This document shows, one piece after another, positions 17,590 through 25,911 of a DNA stretch of 64,000 bases; within the stretch, counting starts at the first letter, position 1; every line of letters begins with the position of its first letter. The translations under genes and the position numbers were made by a program. The notes under the pieces were generated by a model. The model was given only the letters and a program-made list of their open reading frames with translations. It ran no database searches and was not told where the DNA came from. Source of the stretch: Clostridia bacterium (lineage in GTDB: Bacteria; Bacillota; Clostridia; Monoglobales; Monoglobaceae); NCBI GenBank assembly GCA_017456605.1, contig JAFTJA010000003.1, forward strand, positions 1 to 64,000. The letters run 5' to 3'.

Positions 17590-18501
17590 ATGACAAACAA
17601 AAGGTATGAACTCAGAAAACAGATAAAAAGCGTCAGGTGGATGATTTTTTGGGTGGTTTTGGCTCAACTCGCCGCAGAAATGGCGGTGGAGGCGCTGCTC
17701 AGCTTTATGAAAAATCCGCCTCATCAGTATGTCCAGATTGCACTGGTTGAGGTGCTGGCGATAGGTGTACCCATAATAGTTTATGCAAGGTCGGTGTGGA
17801 CAAGCTCGGGAAAAGATGCAAAGCAGGAATTCTGGCTCAATCGCTGCGGAGTATATTTCATTGTTCTTGCGGCACTTCTCGGGATTTGTGGACAGTTTGT
17901 GATGATTCTTCTCAATATGCCGGCGAATATATTCACAAAAACCGTGCTGGAGCAAACTGGTGGTGATGCTGTTGTTGCGGCGCAAAACGGTGCGGAAGTG
18001 TTTTTGGGGATAATTGGAGTGGTGATTATTCCGGCGGTTCTTGAAGAATTCTGGATGCGGGGAATTATTTTTTCGGCGTATAACAAGAGCAATACCTTTG
18101 CTGCTATTTTTTTCACAAGCATTATATTTGCCCTTTTGCATCTGCGGATAAATGAAGCTCTGGGCTTTTTGCTGATGGGGATTGTGGCGTCTTTCGTGTT
18201 GATAAAGTCGCGTTCGATTTATGCTGCGATGATATATCACGCTTTCAGCAATCTCACGGCACTTATGCTGACGAAATTTATTCTTCCTATTCTGGGGGAT
18301 TATATCTGGTTTGTGTTTATTGCGGCATCGGTAGGGTTTGTATTGCTTTTTGCACTGCTTATGCTCCAAAAAAACAAGGTGAGCATCAACAAAAATTTTG
18401 GCACGAGGGGACTTGTCTTTGGAAGCATTTTCAGCCTTCCGGTTATTTTGAGTGCGGCTGTTGTGGTTCTTAAGTATTTTTTAATAAACTTTATAGGATG
18501 A
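17590..18501 (+). CDS. CPBP-family intramembrane metalloprotease
   Basis: 303 residues with about eight membrane helices. Motif 1 is PAVLEEFWMRGIIFS (EExxxR), motif 2 is FALLHLRINEAL (FxxxH), and motif 3 is IYHAFSNLTALM with a conserved His and Asn. These are the metal ligands of the CAAX-protease/bacteriocin-processing fold. The substrate is unknown. The ATG at 17590 is chosen, with AGGA 9 nt upstream. It starts 14 bp after the DJ-1 gene. Confidence 0.9.
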   Translation: MTNKRYELRKQIKSVRWMIFWVVLAQLAAEMAVEALLSFMKNPPHQYVQIALVEVLAIGVPIIVYARSVWTSSGKDAKQEFWLNRCGVYFIVLAALLGICGQFVMILLNMPANIFTKTVLEQTGGDAVVAAQNGAEVFLGIIGVVIIPAVLEEFWMRGIIFSAYNKSNTFAAIFFTSIIFALLHLRINEALGFLLMGIVASFVLIKSRSIYAAMIYHAFSNLTALMLTKFILPILGDYIWFVFIAASVGFVLLFALLMLQKNKVSINKNFGTRGLVFGSIFSLPVILSAAVVVLKYFLINFIG

Positions 18502-18507
18502 TTTGTT

Positions 18508-19560
18508 ATGAAAAAGGTAGGGCACAAAAAGCTTTCTTTTCAAATTAAAAAGCTTACGCCAAGGGGAATTCTTTTTGGCGCTGTTTTGGTTGCTGTCTGT
18601 GTATGGATTGCGTTTATCGCGGGTGACTTTTTGGGATTTGGTCCCGGTCGCGGCAAGGAAGTTATGGTGAATATCCCAAAGGGCGCAACTGTCAGTGAGA
18701 TAGCGGATATCCTGAAAGAAGAACAAGTGATAAGGTCCCCGCTTTTGTTTAAACTTCATGCGAAAATGGCAAAAAATGATTATGTTTTTCAGCAGGGCGG
18801 ACATCTTGTGGGCAAGAGTATGAGCTATCGAAATATTGCAAAGGAGCTTTCTGATGTGCCGGATGTCAGCGAGGGTGAAACGGTGAATGTCCTCATTCCA
18901 GAAGGGTATGAGGCGGTACAAATTGCCGAAACACTGGAAAGTCGCGGGCTTGCAGATAAAGAACGTTTTCTGGAGCTTTTGGAAAAGGGAGAATTTGATT
19001 TTGATTTTATTCATGAGATAGACCGAAAAGAAAACCGGCTTGAGGGCTATCTTTTCCCTGCTACATACGAGATTGGCGTCTGGGAAACAGAATGGGATAT
19101 AATAAATAAGATGCTCCGGGCTTTTGAAACGTATGTTGTCCCGATTTATGAGGAGGCAGAGACAAAATATTCCCTTGATGAAGTTGTGACCTTTGCGTCC
19201 ATAGTAGAGCGTGAGGCGGCAAATGACAGCGAGCGGGGGAAGGTGGCGTCGGTTTTTCACAACCGCCTTGAGATAAATATGGCACTTGGTTCTTGTGCCA
19301 CAGTTCAGTATATAATAAAAGAAAGAAAAGCCGTTTTATCCAATGCGGATACAAGGATAAAGTCACCGTATAATACCTATATAAATCCGGGGCTGCCCAT
19401 AGGGCCGATTGCGTCGCCGGGGATAAATTCAGTAAAGGCAGTGCTTTATCCTGAGGACACCGATTATTTATATTTTGCGGCTAAAAGCGACGGAAGCGCA
19501 AATGTTTTTTCAAAAACACACAGCGAACATCTTGAAACTGTCAGAAATCTGCAGAAATAA
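18508..19560 (+). CDS. mltG: Endolytic murein transglycosylase MltG
   Basis: Cuts nascent glycan strands in the periplasmic or outer-wall zone and so limits chain length. A basic N-terminus leads into one membrane helix (about residues 20-42), then a LysM-like domain (VNIPKGATVSEIADIL), then the YceG domain. LEGYLFPATYEI is a signature and ASIVEREA holds the catalytic Glu (about E234). 350 residues. It is followed by trmR, the same order as B. subtilis yrrL-yrrM, and then by rodA. Confidence 0.96.
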   Translation: MKKVGHKKLSFQIKKLTPRGILFGAVLVAVCVWIAFIAGDFLGFGPGRGKEVMVNIPKGATVSEIADILKEEQVIRSPLLFKLHAKMAKNDYVFQQGGHLVGKSMSYRNIAKELSDVPDVSEGETVNVLIPEGYEAVQIAETLESRGLADKERFLELLEKGEFDFDFIHEIDRKENRLEGYLFPATYEIGVWETEWDIINKMLRAFETYVVPIYEEAETKYSLDEVVTFASIVEREAANDSERGKVASVFHNRLEINMALGSCATVQYIIKERKAVLSNADTRIKSPYNTYINPGLPIGPIASPGINSVKAVLYPEDTDYLYFAAKSDGSANVFSKTHSEHLETVRNLQK

Positions 19561-19591
19561 GGTCTGCGTTTAATGAGGAGAAGCTTTTGAA

Positions 19592-20254
19592 ATGAAAGCA
19601 TGGATTGAAGAAGATAATATAAATTATGAATATATAATAAGGTATCTTCGTGATACAATTCCAAAGTCAGAGGGGTTAATACTTGAAATGGAAGAGTATG
19701 CAAAGAAATACGAAGTTCCCATTTCACAGCCGGAGAGCATCAGGTTTGTGGAGGTGCTCTTGAAAATTGCCGGAGCGAAAAAGATACTTGAGCTGGGCAC
19801 GGCAATCGGTTATTCAGCAATAAGAATGACAAAGGCCTGTGGTGCAAGCGTGACTACGGTGGAAATTTCAGAGGATATGGCACAAATTGCAAGGGGAAAC
19901 TTTGAGAAAGCCGGAGTCAAGGACAAGGTCACCCTTTTGGTGGGTGATGCCCGCGAGGTAATTTCGGATATGGATGGCGAAGAACTGTTTGATGTCATAT
20001 TTGTGGACGCCGCAAAGGGACAATATATGGAGTTTTTCCCTCATTGCGAAAGACTTTTGAAAAAAGGCGGCATACTTATTTCGGATAATGTTTTGTATAA
20101 GGGAATGACAGCCAATGATGAGCTTGTGGTAAGGCGAAAGATTACCATAGTAAGGCGGCTCAGAAATTATCTTGAGATGCTGAAGAACAACAAAAGCTTC
20201 AGCACAGCGCTTTTGCCCATCGGCGATGGCGTTGCTCTCAGCTTTAAGGAGTGA
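19592..20254 (+). CDS. trmR: tRNA 5-hydroxyuridine methyltransferase TrmR-like O-methyltransferase
   Basis: SAM-dependent class I methyltransferase. In B. subtilis the family member methylates 5-hydroxyuridine at tRNA position 34. ILELGTAIGYSAIRM is the SAM-binding motif I, TTVEISEDMAQIA is motif II, and FVDAAKGQYMEFF has the Asp for the divalent metal. LISDNVLYKG follows. 220 residues. The place right after mltG supports the TrmR assignment over other O-methyltransferases. Confidence 0.88.
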   Translation: MKAWIEEDNINYEYIIRYLRDTIPKSEGLILEMEEYAKKYEVPISQPESIRFVEVLLKIAGAKKILELGTAIGYSAIRMTKACGASVTTVEISEDMAQIARGNFEKAGVKDKVTLLVGDAREVISDMDGEELFDVIFVDAAKGQYMEFFPHCERLLKKGGILISDNVLYKGMTANDELVVRRKITIVRRLRNYLEMLKNNKSFSTALLPIGDGVALSFKE

Positions 20255-20261
20255 ATAAGGC

Positions 20262-21386
20262 GTGCTGGTGAAAAATGACAATCTTAGCAAGCACAAGGAT
20301 TTTAAAAAGAATTTTGATTTTTTGCTGTTTGGACTTACCATGGCGGCAAGCATTTTTGGTATGGTGATGATATCCAGTGCGGCACCCTCGCCCACCAGAT
20401 ATGTTGCGGTGCAGTTTGCGGCGCTTGTTATGGGGATTATTGCCATTGGCATTTTGATGGTCCTTGATTATGAATATCTGGCAAACATATGGGGATATCT
20501 TTACCTTGCGTCCTTTGTACTTTTGGTGCTGGTGCTTATTCCGGGCATTGGAACATACGAAAACGGTGCAAGAAGCTGGTTCCGGTTTGGGTCGCTCGTT
20601 GGAATTCAGCCGGCGGAGCTTGTGAAGCTTGCGTTTATTATTACCTTTGCCAAGCATTTATCAGAGGTTGACTATCTCATTGACAGACCGAAAAATGTGG
20701 TATTTCTGCTTTTGCATGCCGGAATATTTATTGGACTTATCTTGCTCCAACCCGATTTTGGAACGGCAGTGGTTTTTGGATGCATAATGATTACTATGTT
20801 GTTTGTGGCAAAAATAAGCTGGAAGTATATCAGCTGTGGCCTTGGTGCTGTGGCTCTGGCTGTGCCGGTGGCGTGGTTTGTGGTGCTGAAGCCGTATCAA
20901 AAAGAGCGTATAATAAATCTCTTTAATCCCGAAAACGACCCGTCAGGAACGGGATATCAGGTTACTCAGTCAAAAATGGCAATCGGTTCGGGTGGCCTTT
21001 TTGGCAGCGGGCTTTATAAGGGCGGCAGCCAAAACAGCAACTTTCTTCCTGAACGGCATACTGACTTTATTTTTTCTGTTGTGTGTGAGGAGCTTGGGTT
21101 TATCGGCGGAATACTTGCGATTGCACTTCTTGTTGCAATCATCATAAGGTGCATTGTTATTGGTATAAATGCAAGAAACAATTTGGGGATGTATATTTGT
21201 TTTGGTGTTGCTGCGATGTTTACCTTTCACGTCATCGAAAATGTAGGCATGTGCATAGGCGTTATGCCGGTCACCGGGATTCCCTTGCCGTTTTTCAGCT
21301 ATGGCGGTTCATCACTTCTTACAAATCTCGTTGCAATAGGGCTGGTGCTCAATGTGAGATACCGAAGCAAGGTTATAAATTTTTAA
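20262..21386 (+). CDS. rodA: RodA/FtsW/SpoVE-family glycan polymerase
   Basis: A SEDS polymerase that links lipid II into glycan strands with a partner PBP. 374 residues with about ten membrane helices. ENGARSWFRFG, the segment IQPAELVKL, LLQPDFGTA, FLPERHTDFIFSVVCEELGF and GIPLPFFSYGGSS are the family signatures. RodA rather than FtsW is inferred from the lack of a division cluster. The start is GTG, either 20262 or 20268, and AAGGAG upstream fits the first. Confidence 0.92.
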   Translation: MLVKNDNLSKHKDFKKNFDFLLFGLTMAASIFGMVMISSAAPSPTRYVAVQFAALVMGIIAIGILMVLDYEYLANIWGYLYLASFVLLVLVLIPGIGTYENGARSWFRFGSLVGIQPAELVKLAFIITFAKHLSEVDYLIDRPKNVVFLLLHAGIFIGLILLQPDFGTAVVFGCIMITMLFVAKISWKYISCGLGAVALAVPVAWFVVLKPYQKERIINLFNPENDPSGTGYQVTQSKMAIGSGGLFGSGLYKGGSQNSNFLPERHTDFIFSVVCEELGFIGGILAIALLVAIIIRCIVIGINARNNLGMYICFGVAAMFTFHVIENVGMCIGVMPVTGIPLPFFSYGGSSLLTNLVAIGLVLNVRYRSKVINF

Positions 21387-21401
21387 TGCGGAGGTAATGA
21401 A

Positions 21402-22466
21402 ATGAATAGGCATATAAAAGCAACACCGAATGCATCAAAAGATAGACTGGAGTATGTTGATGCAGTACGTGTTTTTGCTATTGTCATGGTGCTTTTGCTC
21501 CACTGTATATGTGATTATTCAAATCATTCAGGAAACTTTGGAAGGCCATTGTGGTGGATAACGGCTTTCCTGAATGAGATTACCCGAACAGGAGTGCCGT
21601 TGTTTTTCATGATAAGCGGCTTTTTGCTTATAGATGGTGTAGACACATCAAACATTGGTGGGTTCTATAAGAGGCGTCTTTTAAAGGTAGCAGTTCCTTT
21701 TTTGGTTTATCACGTCTTTTATTATTGTTATTTCAGACTACATAACGGTCAAAATTTGCTGGATGGGACATTCTTTGTGCAACTGGTGAACAGTGGAAGT
21801 GCATATCATTTGTGGTTTGTGTATTCGATGTTAGTCTTGTATCTTTTTGTTCCCTTTGTCAAAATGATTGTGGAAAAATCCACCGTGAAAATGCTCATGG
21901 CGTTTTTTGTATTGACTATATTCCAGACCACCTTAAAACCTTTTCTCAATATTTTATTTGGTGGAAAGGTGTATTTTTTCTTTACAGAAGATGGTATCGT
22001 TGGCTATATGGGTTATGCAGTTTTGGGATACATACTGGGTAGGCATGAAATCAAATGGGATAAAATAATGATAGCTCTTGGGCTTTTAGCTATACCGGTG
22101 TTTGCTTTAGTGAATTTTTGTGGAGCAATGCAGGGCAAGGGGTTTGTTTTCAATGGCGGTTATACAATAAACCATTATATTGAGGCAGCTGCTATATTTT
22201 TATTATTTAAAAAACTGAACGTTGGAAAGACCAGGGTGGTTGGGCTGTTGTCCGTTTTGTCGTTTAGGGCATACCTGATACATGTATTTGTAATAGAGTT
22301 ATTTAAATCGGCATTGAGTAACTTCTCGCCCAGCGTAATGATGGCGCTGCTGTTTATATTAACTCTTTTATTAAGCTTTGTTTGGGCGTATGTTGTTGAG
22401 AGCTTTTATAAAATTGTGAAACAGAAGGGAGAAAAATACCGCCATACCAAAGGTATGACGGCATAA
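21402..22466 (+). CDS. Acyltransferase 3 family membrane protein
   Basis: 354 residues, about ten membrane helices. YVDAVRVFAIVMVLLLHCICDY has the conserved His of acyltransferase-3 proteins. RTGVPLFFMISGFLLI is a second family motif, with HLWFVYSMLVLYLFVP further on. Such proteins O-acetylate cell-surface sugars or peptidoglycan. The target here is unknown, but rodA and mltG just upstream hint at the wall. Codon use is more AT-rich than the upstream genes. GCGGAGG lies before the ATG. The end is only 6 bp from the convergent cca gene. Confidence 0.87.
   Translation: MNRHIKATPNASKDRLEYVDAVRVFAIVMVLLLHCICDYSNHSGNFGRPLWWITAFLNEITRTGVPLFFMISGFLLIDGVDTSNIGGFYKRRLLKVAVPFLVYHVFYYCYFRLHNGQNLLDGTFFVQLVNSGSAYHLWFVYSMLVLYLFVPFVKMIVEKSTVKMLMAFFVLTIFQTTLKPFLNILFGGKVYFFFTEDGIVGYMGYAVLGYILGRHEIKWDKIMIALGLLAIPVFALVNFCGAMQGKGFVFNGGYTINHYIEAAAIFLLFKKLNVGKTRVVGLLSVLSFRAYLIHVFVIELFKSALSNFSPSVMMALLFILTLLLSFVWAYVVESFYKIVKQKGEKYRHTKGMTA
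22440..22463 (-). terminator. Terminator of cca inside the end of the acyltransferase gene
   Basis: Interrupted stem CCG-CATACC/GGTATG-CGG with loop AAA, followed on the minus strand by TATTTTT. It lies within the last codons of the convergent plus-strand gene. Confidence 0.5.
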
Positions 22467-22472
22467 TATGGG

Positions 22473-23696
22473 TTAAAGTGTATTTTCTGACACATTTTTG
22501 AGATAATTCAGAAGTGTGTCTTTTTTATTTTCGCAACGTTCTTCAATTACTGCATCAAGCAATTTGTTAAGGACTGTGCCTATCATAGAGCCTGATAGTC
22601 CAAAAGTATCTTTGAGGTCATTCCCGGTGACATCAAGCTGTTTAAATGAAAAACAGTCGTCGTTTGAAATGATTTCATCAACGATAGTTTTTGTGGGGGT
22701 TGTTTGTTCTGGGTCAAAAATGGATTTTATTGTTAAAAGATTCTGAAAGGTATCAAATCCTGTTTGAGAAATCATTTTTTTAACAGAAATCCTGTTGTCT
22801 GGGAGTGAACCATTCCAGTGGGTCAAAACTGATATAACAAGGCTTTTGATATTGTTGGGGAATTTCATTCTGTCAAAAAAGCTTTTTGCGAGTGTCAGAC
22901 AGTCTTTGTCGAGCCTTGAGGCGGCCAAAATAAGGTATGCGGAAAGGCGCAAGCCCGTATTGCAGGGAATATTGTCAAGGATGCTTGCAAACCCCTCTAA
23001 ATCGTTTTTTGAGGCTTCGCCAAAGAATAACTGGCTTGTTATATTAAAGGTTTTATTCAGAATATCCCCGGGAGCATTCGAAATGAGAATTTTAGAAAAT
23101 TCAGAGGTTATTCGTTCGGCAGAAATGTTTTCAAGAAGCTTTGCGCACGTGTCCATAGCACGAAAAGTTTCTATCTCAATTCCAAAACCAAGCTGTGCTG
23201 CAAAACGCACTGCACGCATTATGCGGAGGGCATCCTCGCCAAAACGTGTTTTGGGGTTTCCCACGGCGCGTATTATGCCGCATTTCAGGTCCTCTTGTCC
23301 GCCAAATGGGTCGATTATGCCGAAGATGGGGCTGTATGCCATAGCATTCACAGAAAAGTCACGGCGGCTCAGGTCTTCCTCTATACTGGCAGAAAAAGTG
23401 ACATTTTCGGGATGTCTACTGTCCCTATAGTCGCCGTCAACACGAAAAGTTGTGATTTCAAGGGGGACATCTTCCCAAATTACGGTAACGGTACCGTGCT
23501 TTATGCCAGTGGGAATTACGTGTTCAGAATGAAAAATCTTCTCAATATCCCAAGGCAAAGCAGATGTAGCAATGTCCCAGTCGGTGGGAGTTCTTCCGAG
23601 AATTGAATCGCGGACACAGCCGCCAACGGCATATGCCGAAAATTTAGCATCTTCGATTTTTGATATGGCAGAAGATACAAAATGAGGGAGGTTCAT
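22473..23696 (-). CDS. cca: CCA tRNA nucleotidyltransferase
   Basis: Adds or repairs the tRNA 3' CCA. AYAVGGCVRDSILGR and PTDWDIATS hold the GG and DxD catalytic motifs (about residues 24-42). RRDFSVNAMAY and GEDALRIMRAVRFAAQLGF are the class II signature parts. 407 residues. All six tRNA genes here encode CCA, so its main job may be repair. Its ATG overlaps the stop of the upstream kinase-like gene by 4 bases. Confidence 0.95.
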   Translation of the reverse strand: MNLPHFVSSAISKIEDAKFSAYAVGGCVRDSILGRTPTDWDIATSALPWDIEKIFHSEHVIPTGIKHGTVTVIWEDVPLEITTFRVDGDYRDSRHPENVTFSASIEEDLSRRDFSVNAMAYSPIFGIIDPFGGQEDLKCGIIRAVGNPKTRFGEDALRIMRAVRFAAQLGFGIEIETFRAMDTCAKLLENISAERITSEFSKILISNAPGDILNKTFNITSQLFFGEASKNDLEGFASILDNIPCNTGLRLSAYLILAASRLDKDCLTLAKSFFDRMKFPNNIKSLVISVLTHWNGSLPDNRISVKKMISQTGFDTFQNLLTIKSIFDPEQTTPTKTIVDEIISNDDCFSFKQLDVTGNDLKDTFGLSGSMIGTVLNKLLDAVIEERCENKKDTLLNYLKNVSENTL

Positions 23697-24514
23697 AAGG
23701 TGTCCTCCTTGCGCTCAGTTTCCTCAAAAATATCCAGAAAGAGCTCGTTGAAATAACGTATAGTCGGAATGTACCGAGCGATTGAGTTGACAGCATCCGG
23801 CAAGTCTTTTGGGAACTTGGGGAGAGTTATGTCATAGCGGTTGCCGCTTTTCAGCGATTTGTACGAAAAGGTACCCTGCATATCCAGAATAAGCTTGTTG
23901 GCAACATCGAAAGAAAAAGATACCATAGTATCACGCGTGGAATAGAATCCGGACAAGGGGCGTCCGCCAACACGGAAATTCTCTTTGATTAGCGGATTTA
24001 CAAAATTTCCGTTATCTTTTATGTGAAACTGAAGATGGTCTTTGAGTTCCCTGACGGACAGGGATATTTTTGTTGATTTGTGAACGCTGTTTTCTGCACT
24101 CCTGAGTGAACAATAAAGAAGATTCAAGAATGCAAATTCAAACTTTTCCATATCAACAGTCATAGGGAAATTGCAACTGGAGCCCGGACAGAGGTCTATT
24201 TTGACAGAAATGTGGTCTGCGACAGTATCGGTCAAGGTTTTGGCTATTCCGGAAAGGACCTCTTCAGGATTGAAGCTTTGCAGTTTTGGGGAAAAGGGTG
24301 ACGGGCTTTCCTGCGATAGAAGATGCTCAAAGATGTTGCAAACCCGGTTTATATGTATTGTGCAAAGATTTGCTGATGCTAAGTGTTCATAACAGAAAAG
24401 CGGGAGGTTTGTGGTGTTTTGGACTTTCTCAATGGCATCGTGACAACAAAAAGCAAACTGACTTATGGCTGCAATGAATGTTCTTTCAAGTGATCTATTT
24501 GCGTTTCTTTTCAT
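23693..24514 (-). CDS. Histidine-kinase-like ATPase domain protein, function unknown
   Basis: 273 residues. A central GHKL-ATPase-like region can be traced: EKFEFAFLNLLYCSLRSAE (N-box), HIKDNGNFVNP (G1-like), then SFSFDVANKLILDMQGTFSY and GNRYDITLP near the end. The N-terminal helical part has FCCHDAIEKVQN, where the His could be a dimerisation-domain phosphoacceptor, but this is uncertain. There is no membrane segment and no response regulator nearby. Its stop overlaps the cca start in ATGA, so the two are translationally coupled. AAAGGAGG precedes the ATG. Confidence 0.6.
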   Translation of the reverse strand: MKRNANRSLERTFIAAISQFAFCCHDAIEKVQNTTNLPLFCYEHLASANLCTIHINRVCNIFEHLLSQESPSPFSPKLQSFNPEEVLSGIAKTLTDTVADHISVKIDLCPGSSCNFPMTVDMEKFEFAFLNLLYCSLRSAENSVHKSTKISLSVRELKDHLQFHIKDNGNFVNPLIKENFRVGGRPLSGFYSTRDTMVSFSFDVANKLILDMQGTFSYKSLKSGNRYDITLPKFPKDLPDAVNSIARYIPTIRYFNELFLDIFEETERKEDTL

Positions 24515-24548
24515 GGCGTAAAAATTCCTCCTTTAAACTGTTGCTAAA

Positions 24549-24577
24549 AGTATACCACAAATTGGAAATATGTTCAA
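24549..24577 (-). promoter_or_regulatory. Promoter of the kinase-like gene and cca
   Basis: On the minus strand TTGAAC (24577-24572), a 17-bp spacer and TATACT (24554-24549), about 35 bp before the ATG. Confidence 0.65.
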
Positions 24578-24719
24578 TCCAAATCGGAAAATTGAGGAAA
24601 ATGGCAGCAAAAAATAAAAAAATTTCGACTTGAAGTTGGAGTAAACGAGAGTAAACATAAGAAAAATAAAGAAAAACAGACTTTGCATATAGCTAAATTA
24701 AATTATTTGAAAAAAGGGG

Positions 24720-24748
24720 TTGACAAAAGAAAAAATTAGTATTATAAT
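24720..24748 (+). promoter_or_regulatory. rplM-rpsI promoter
   Basis: TTGACA (24720-24725), a 17-bp spacer and TATAAT (24743-24748), full consensus. Upstream, the gap holds a 10-bp-phased direct repeat of GAGTAAAC (24639-24646 and 24649-24656) of unknown role. Confidence 0.88.
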
Positions 24749-24755
24749 TGGATAT

Positions 24756-24892
24756 GCTGCGCGAAGAGTGATACGTTGCAAAGGCGAAAATGCCTTGTCA
24801 TTCAGGCCGCAGAAAAAATAAAAATGAGTTTACGGCGGACTGTGGACAAACTCACATATATGATTTGTGTGTGGTTTTGTCCATAGTCTGAA
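24756..24892 (+). ncRNA. Structured 5' leader of rplM-rpsI (L13 leader type)
   Basis: The region from the expected start of transcription to the ribosome site is about 160 nt and folds into two parts. The first is closed by CTGCG/CCGCAG with an inner AAGGC/GCCTT hairpin. The second is GACTGTGGACAAA paired to TTTGTCCATAGTC with one wobble. Autoregulatory L13 leaders are known in Bacillota. The assignment rests on position and structure only. Confidence 0.55.
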
Positions 24893-24917
24893 AGAAGAAT
24901 TAGGAGGTTATTTTAAA

Positions 24918-25352
24918 ATGTCAACTTATATGGCAAAAGCAAATGAGCTTGAAAAAAAGTGGTACATTATTGACGCTGCCGGCAAACCCCTTGGTCGTGT
25001 TGCTGCAAAGGCTGCTGAAATTCTCAGAGGAAAACATCGTCCCGAGTTCACTCCCAACGTGAACTGCGGTGAATATGTTATCATTATCAACGCAAAAGAC
25101 GCTGTTCTTACAGGCAAAAAGCTTGAACAGAAGAAATGGTACAGACATACAGGTTATATCGGACACCTCAAGGAAGTGGCTTACAAGGATATGATGGCTG
25201 AAAACCCTGAAAAAGCTATGGAACTCGCTGTTTCCGGTATGCTTCCCCACAACACTTTGGGCAGACAGGCACTCAAAATGCTCAAGGTATACAAAGATGC
25301 AAATCACAATCATGCGGCACAGTCACCGGTTGAGTGGACTGGCGAGATATAA
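24918..25352 (+). CDS. rplM: Ribosomal protein uL13
   Basis: Large-subunit protein, 144 residues. KWYIIDAAGKPLGRVAAKAAEIL, YRHTGYIGHLK and GMLPHNTLGRQALKMLKVY are the family signatures. I chose the ATG at 24918 because AGGAGG lies 10 nt upstream. rpsI follows 16 bp later. Confidence 0.98.
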   Translation: MSTYMAKANELEKKWYIIDAAGKPLGRVAAKAAEILRGKHRPEFTPNVNCGEYVIIINAKDAVLTGKKLEQKKWYRHTGYIGHLKEVAYKDMMAENPEKAMELAVSGMLPHNTLGRQALKMLKVYKDANHNHAAQSPVEWTGEI

Positions 25353-25368
25353 GGGGAGGTAAAGAAAA

Positions 25369-25767
25369 ATGGCAAACGCAGTTCAGTATTACGGAACAGG
25401 TAGAAGAAAAGAATCTGTTGCCAGAGTAAGACTTGTACCCGGCAACGGAACAATTACTATAAACAAGAGAGATATCGACGATTACTTTGGTCTTGAAACA
25501 CTCAAAACCATCCTTCGTCAGCCATTGGTTCTCACAGGAACACTTGGCAAGTTTGACGTTTTGGTAAACGTTAAAGGCGGCGGCTTCACGGGTCAGGCAG
25601 GTGCTATCCGTCACGGTATCGCACGTGCACTTCTTGAAGTTGATGAAGAAGCTTTCCGTGCAACCCTCAAGGCTGCCGGTTACCTCACACGTGACCCAAG
25701 AATGAAGGAAAGAAAGAAGTACGGACTCAAGGCTGCAAGAAGAGCTCCACAGTTCTCAAAGAGATAA
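25369..25767 (+). CDS. rpsI: Ribosomal protein uS9
   Basis: Small-subunit protein, 132 residues, second gene of the usual L13-S9 operon. [35 protein letters not shown] and the basic C-terminus [17 protein letters not shown] are conserved, the last reaching the P-site tRNA. GGGGAGG precedes the ATG. Confidence 0.98.
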   Translation: MANAVQYYGTGRRKESVARVRLVPGNGTITINKRDIDDYFGLETLKTILRQPLVLTGTLGKFDVLVNVKGGGFTGQAGAIRHGIARALLEVDEEAFRATLKAAGYLTRDPRMKERKKYGLKAARRAPQFSKR

Positions 25768-25785
25768 TCAGTTTTTGGTTATTAC

Positions 25786-25817
25786 AATCCCACAGACATT
25801 TGTCTGTGGGATTTTTT
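25786..25817 (+). terminator. Terminator of rplM-rpsI
   Basis: AATCCCACAGAC, loop ATTT, GTCTGTGGGATT, then TTTT. Perfect 12-bp stem. Confidence 0.92.
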
Positions 25818-25858
25818 GTATAACGAAAACCACGCGATAGTTTGAAGTAGTAAAATAA

Positions 25859-25893
25859 AAGTAGACACATGGAAAACCACCATGTATCTACTT
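25859..25893 (-). terminator. Terminator of the capA-like gene
   Basis: AAGTAGACACATGG and CCATGTATCTACTT arms (one mismatch), 7-base loop, followed on the minus strand by TTTTATTTT. Confidence 0.75.
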
Positions 25894-25911
25894 CACTATG
25901 CGGGTGGATGT

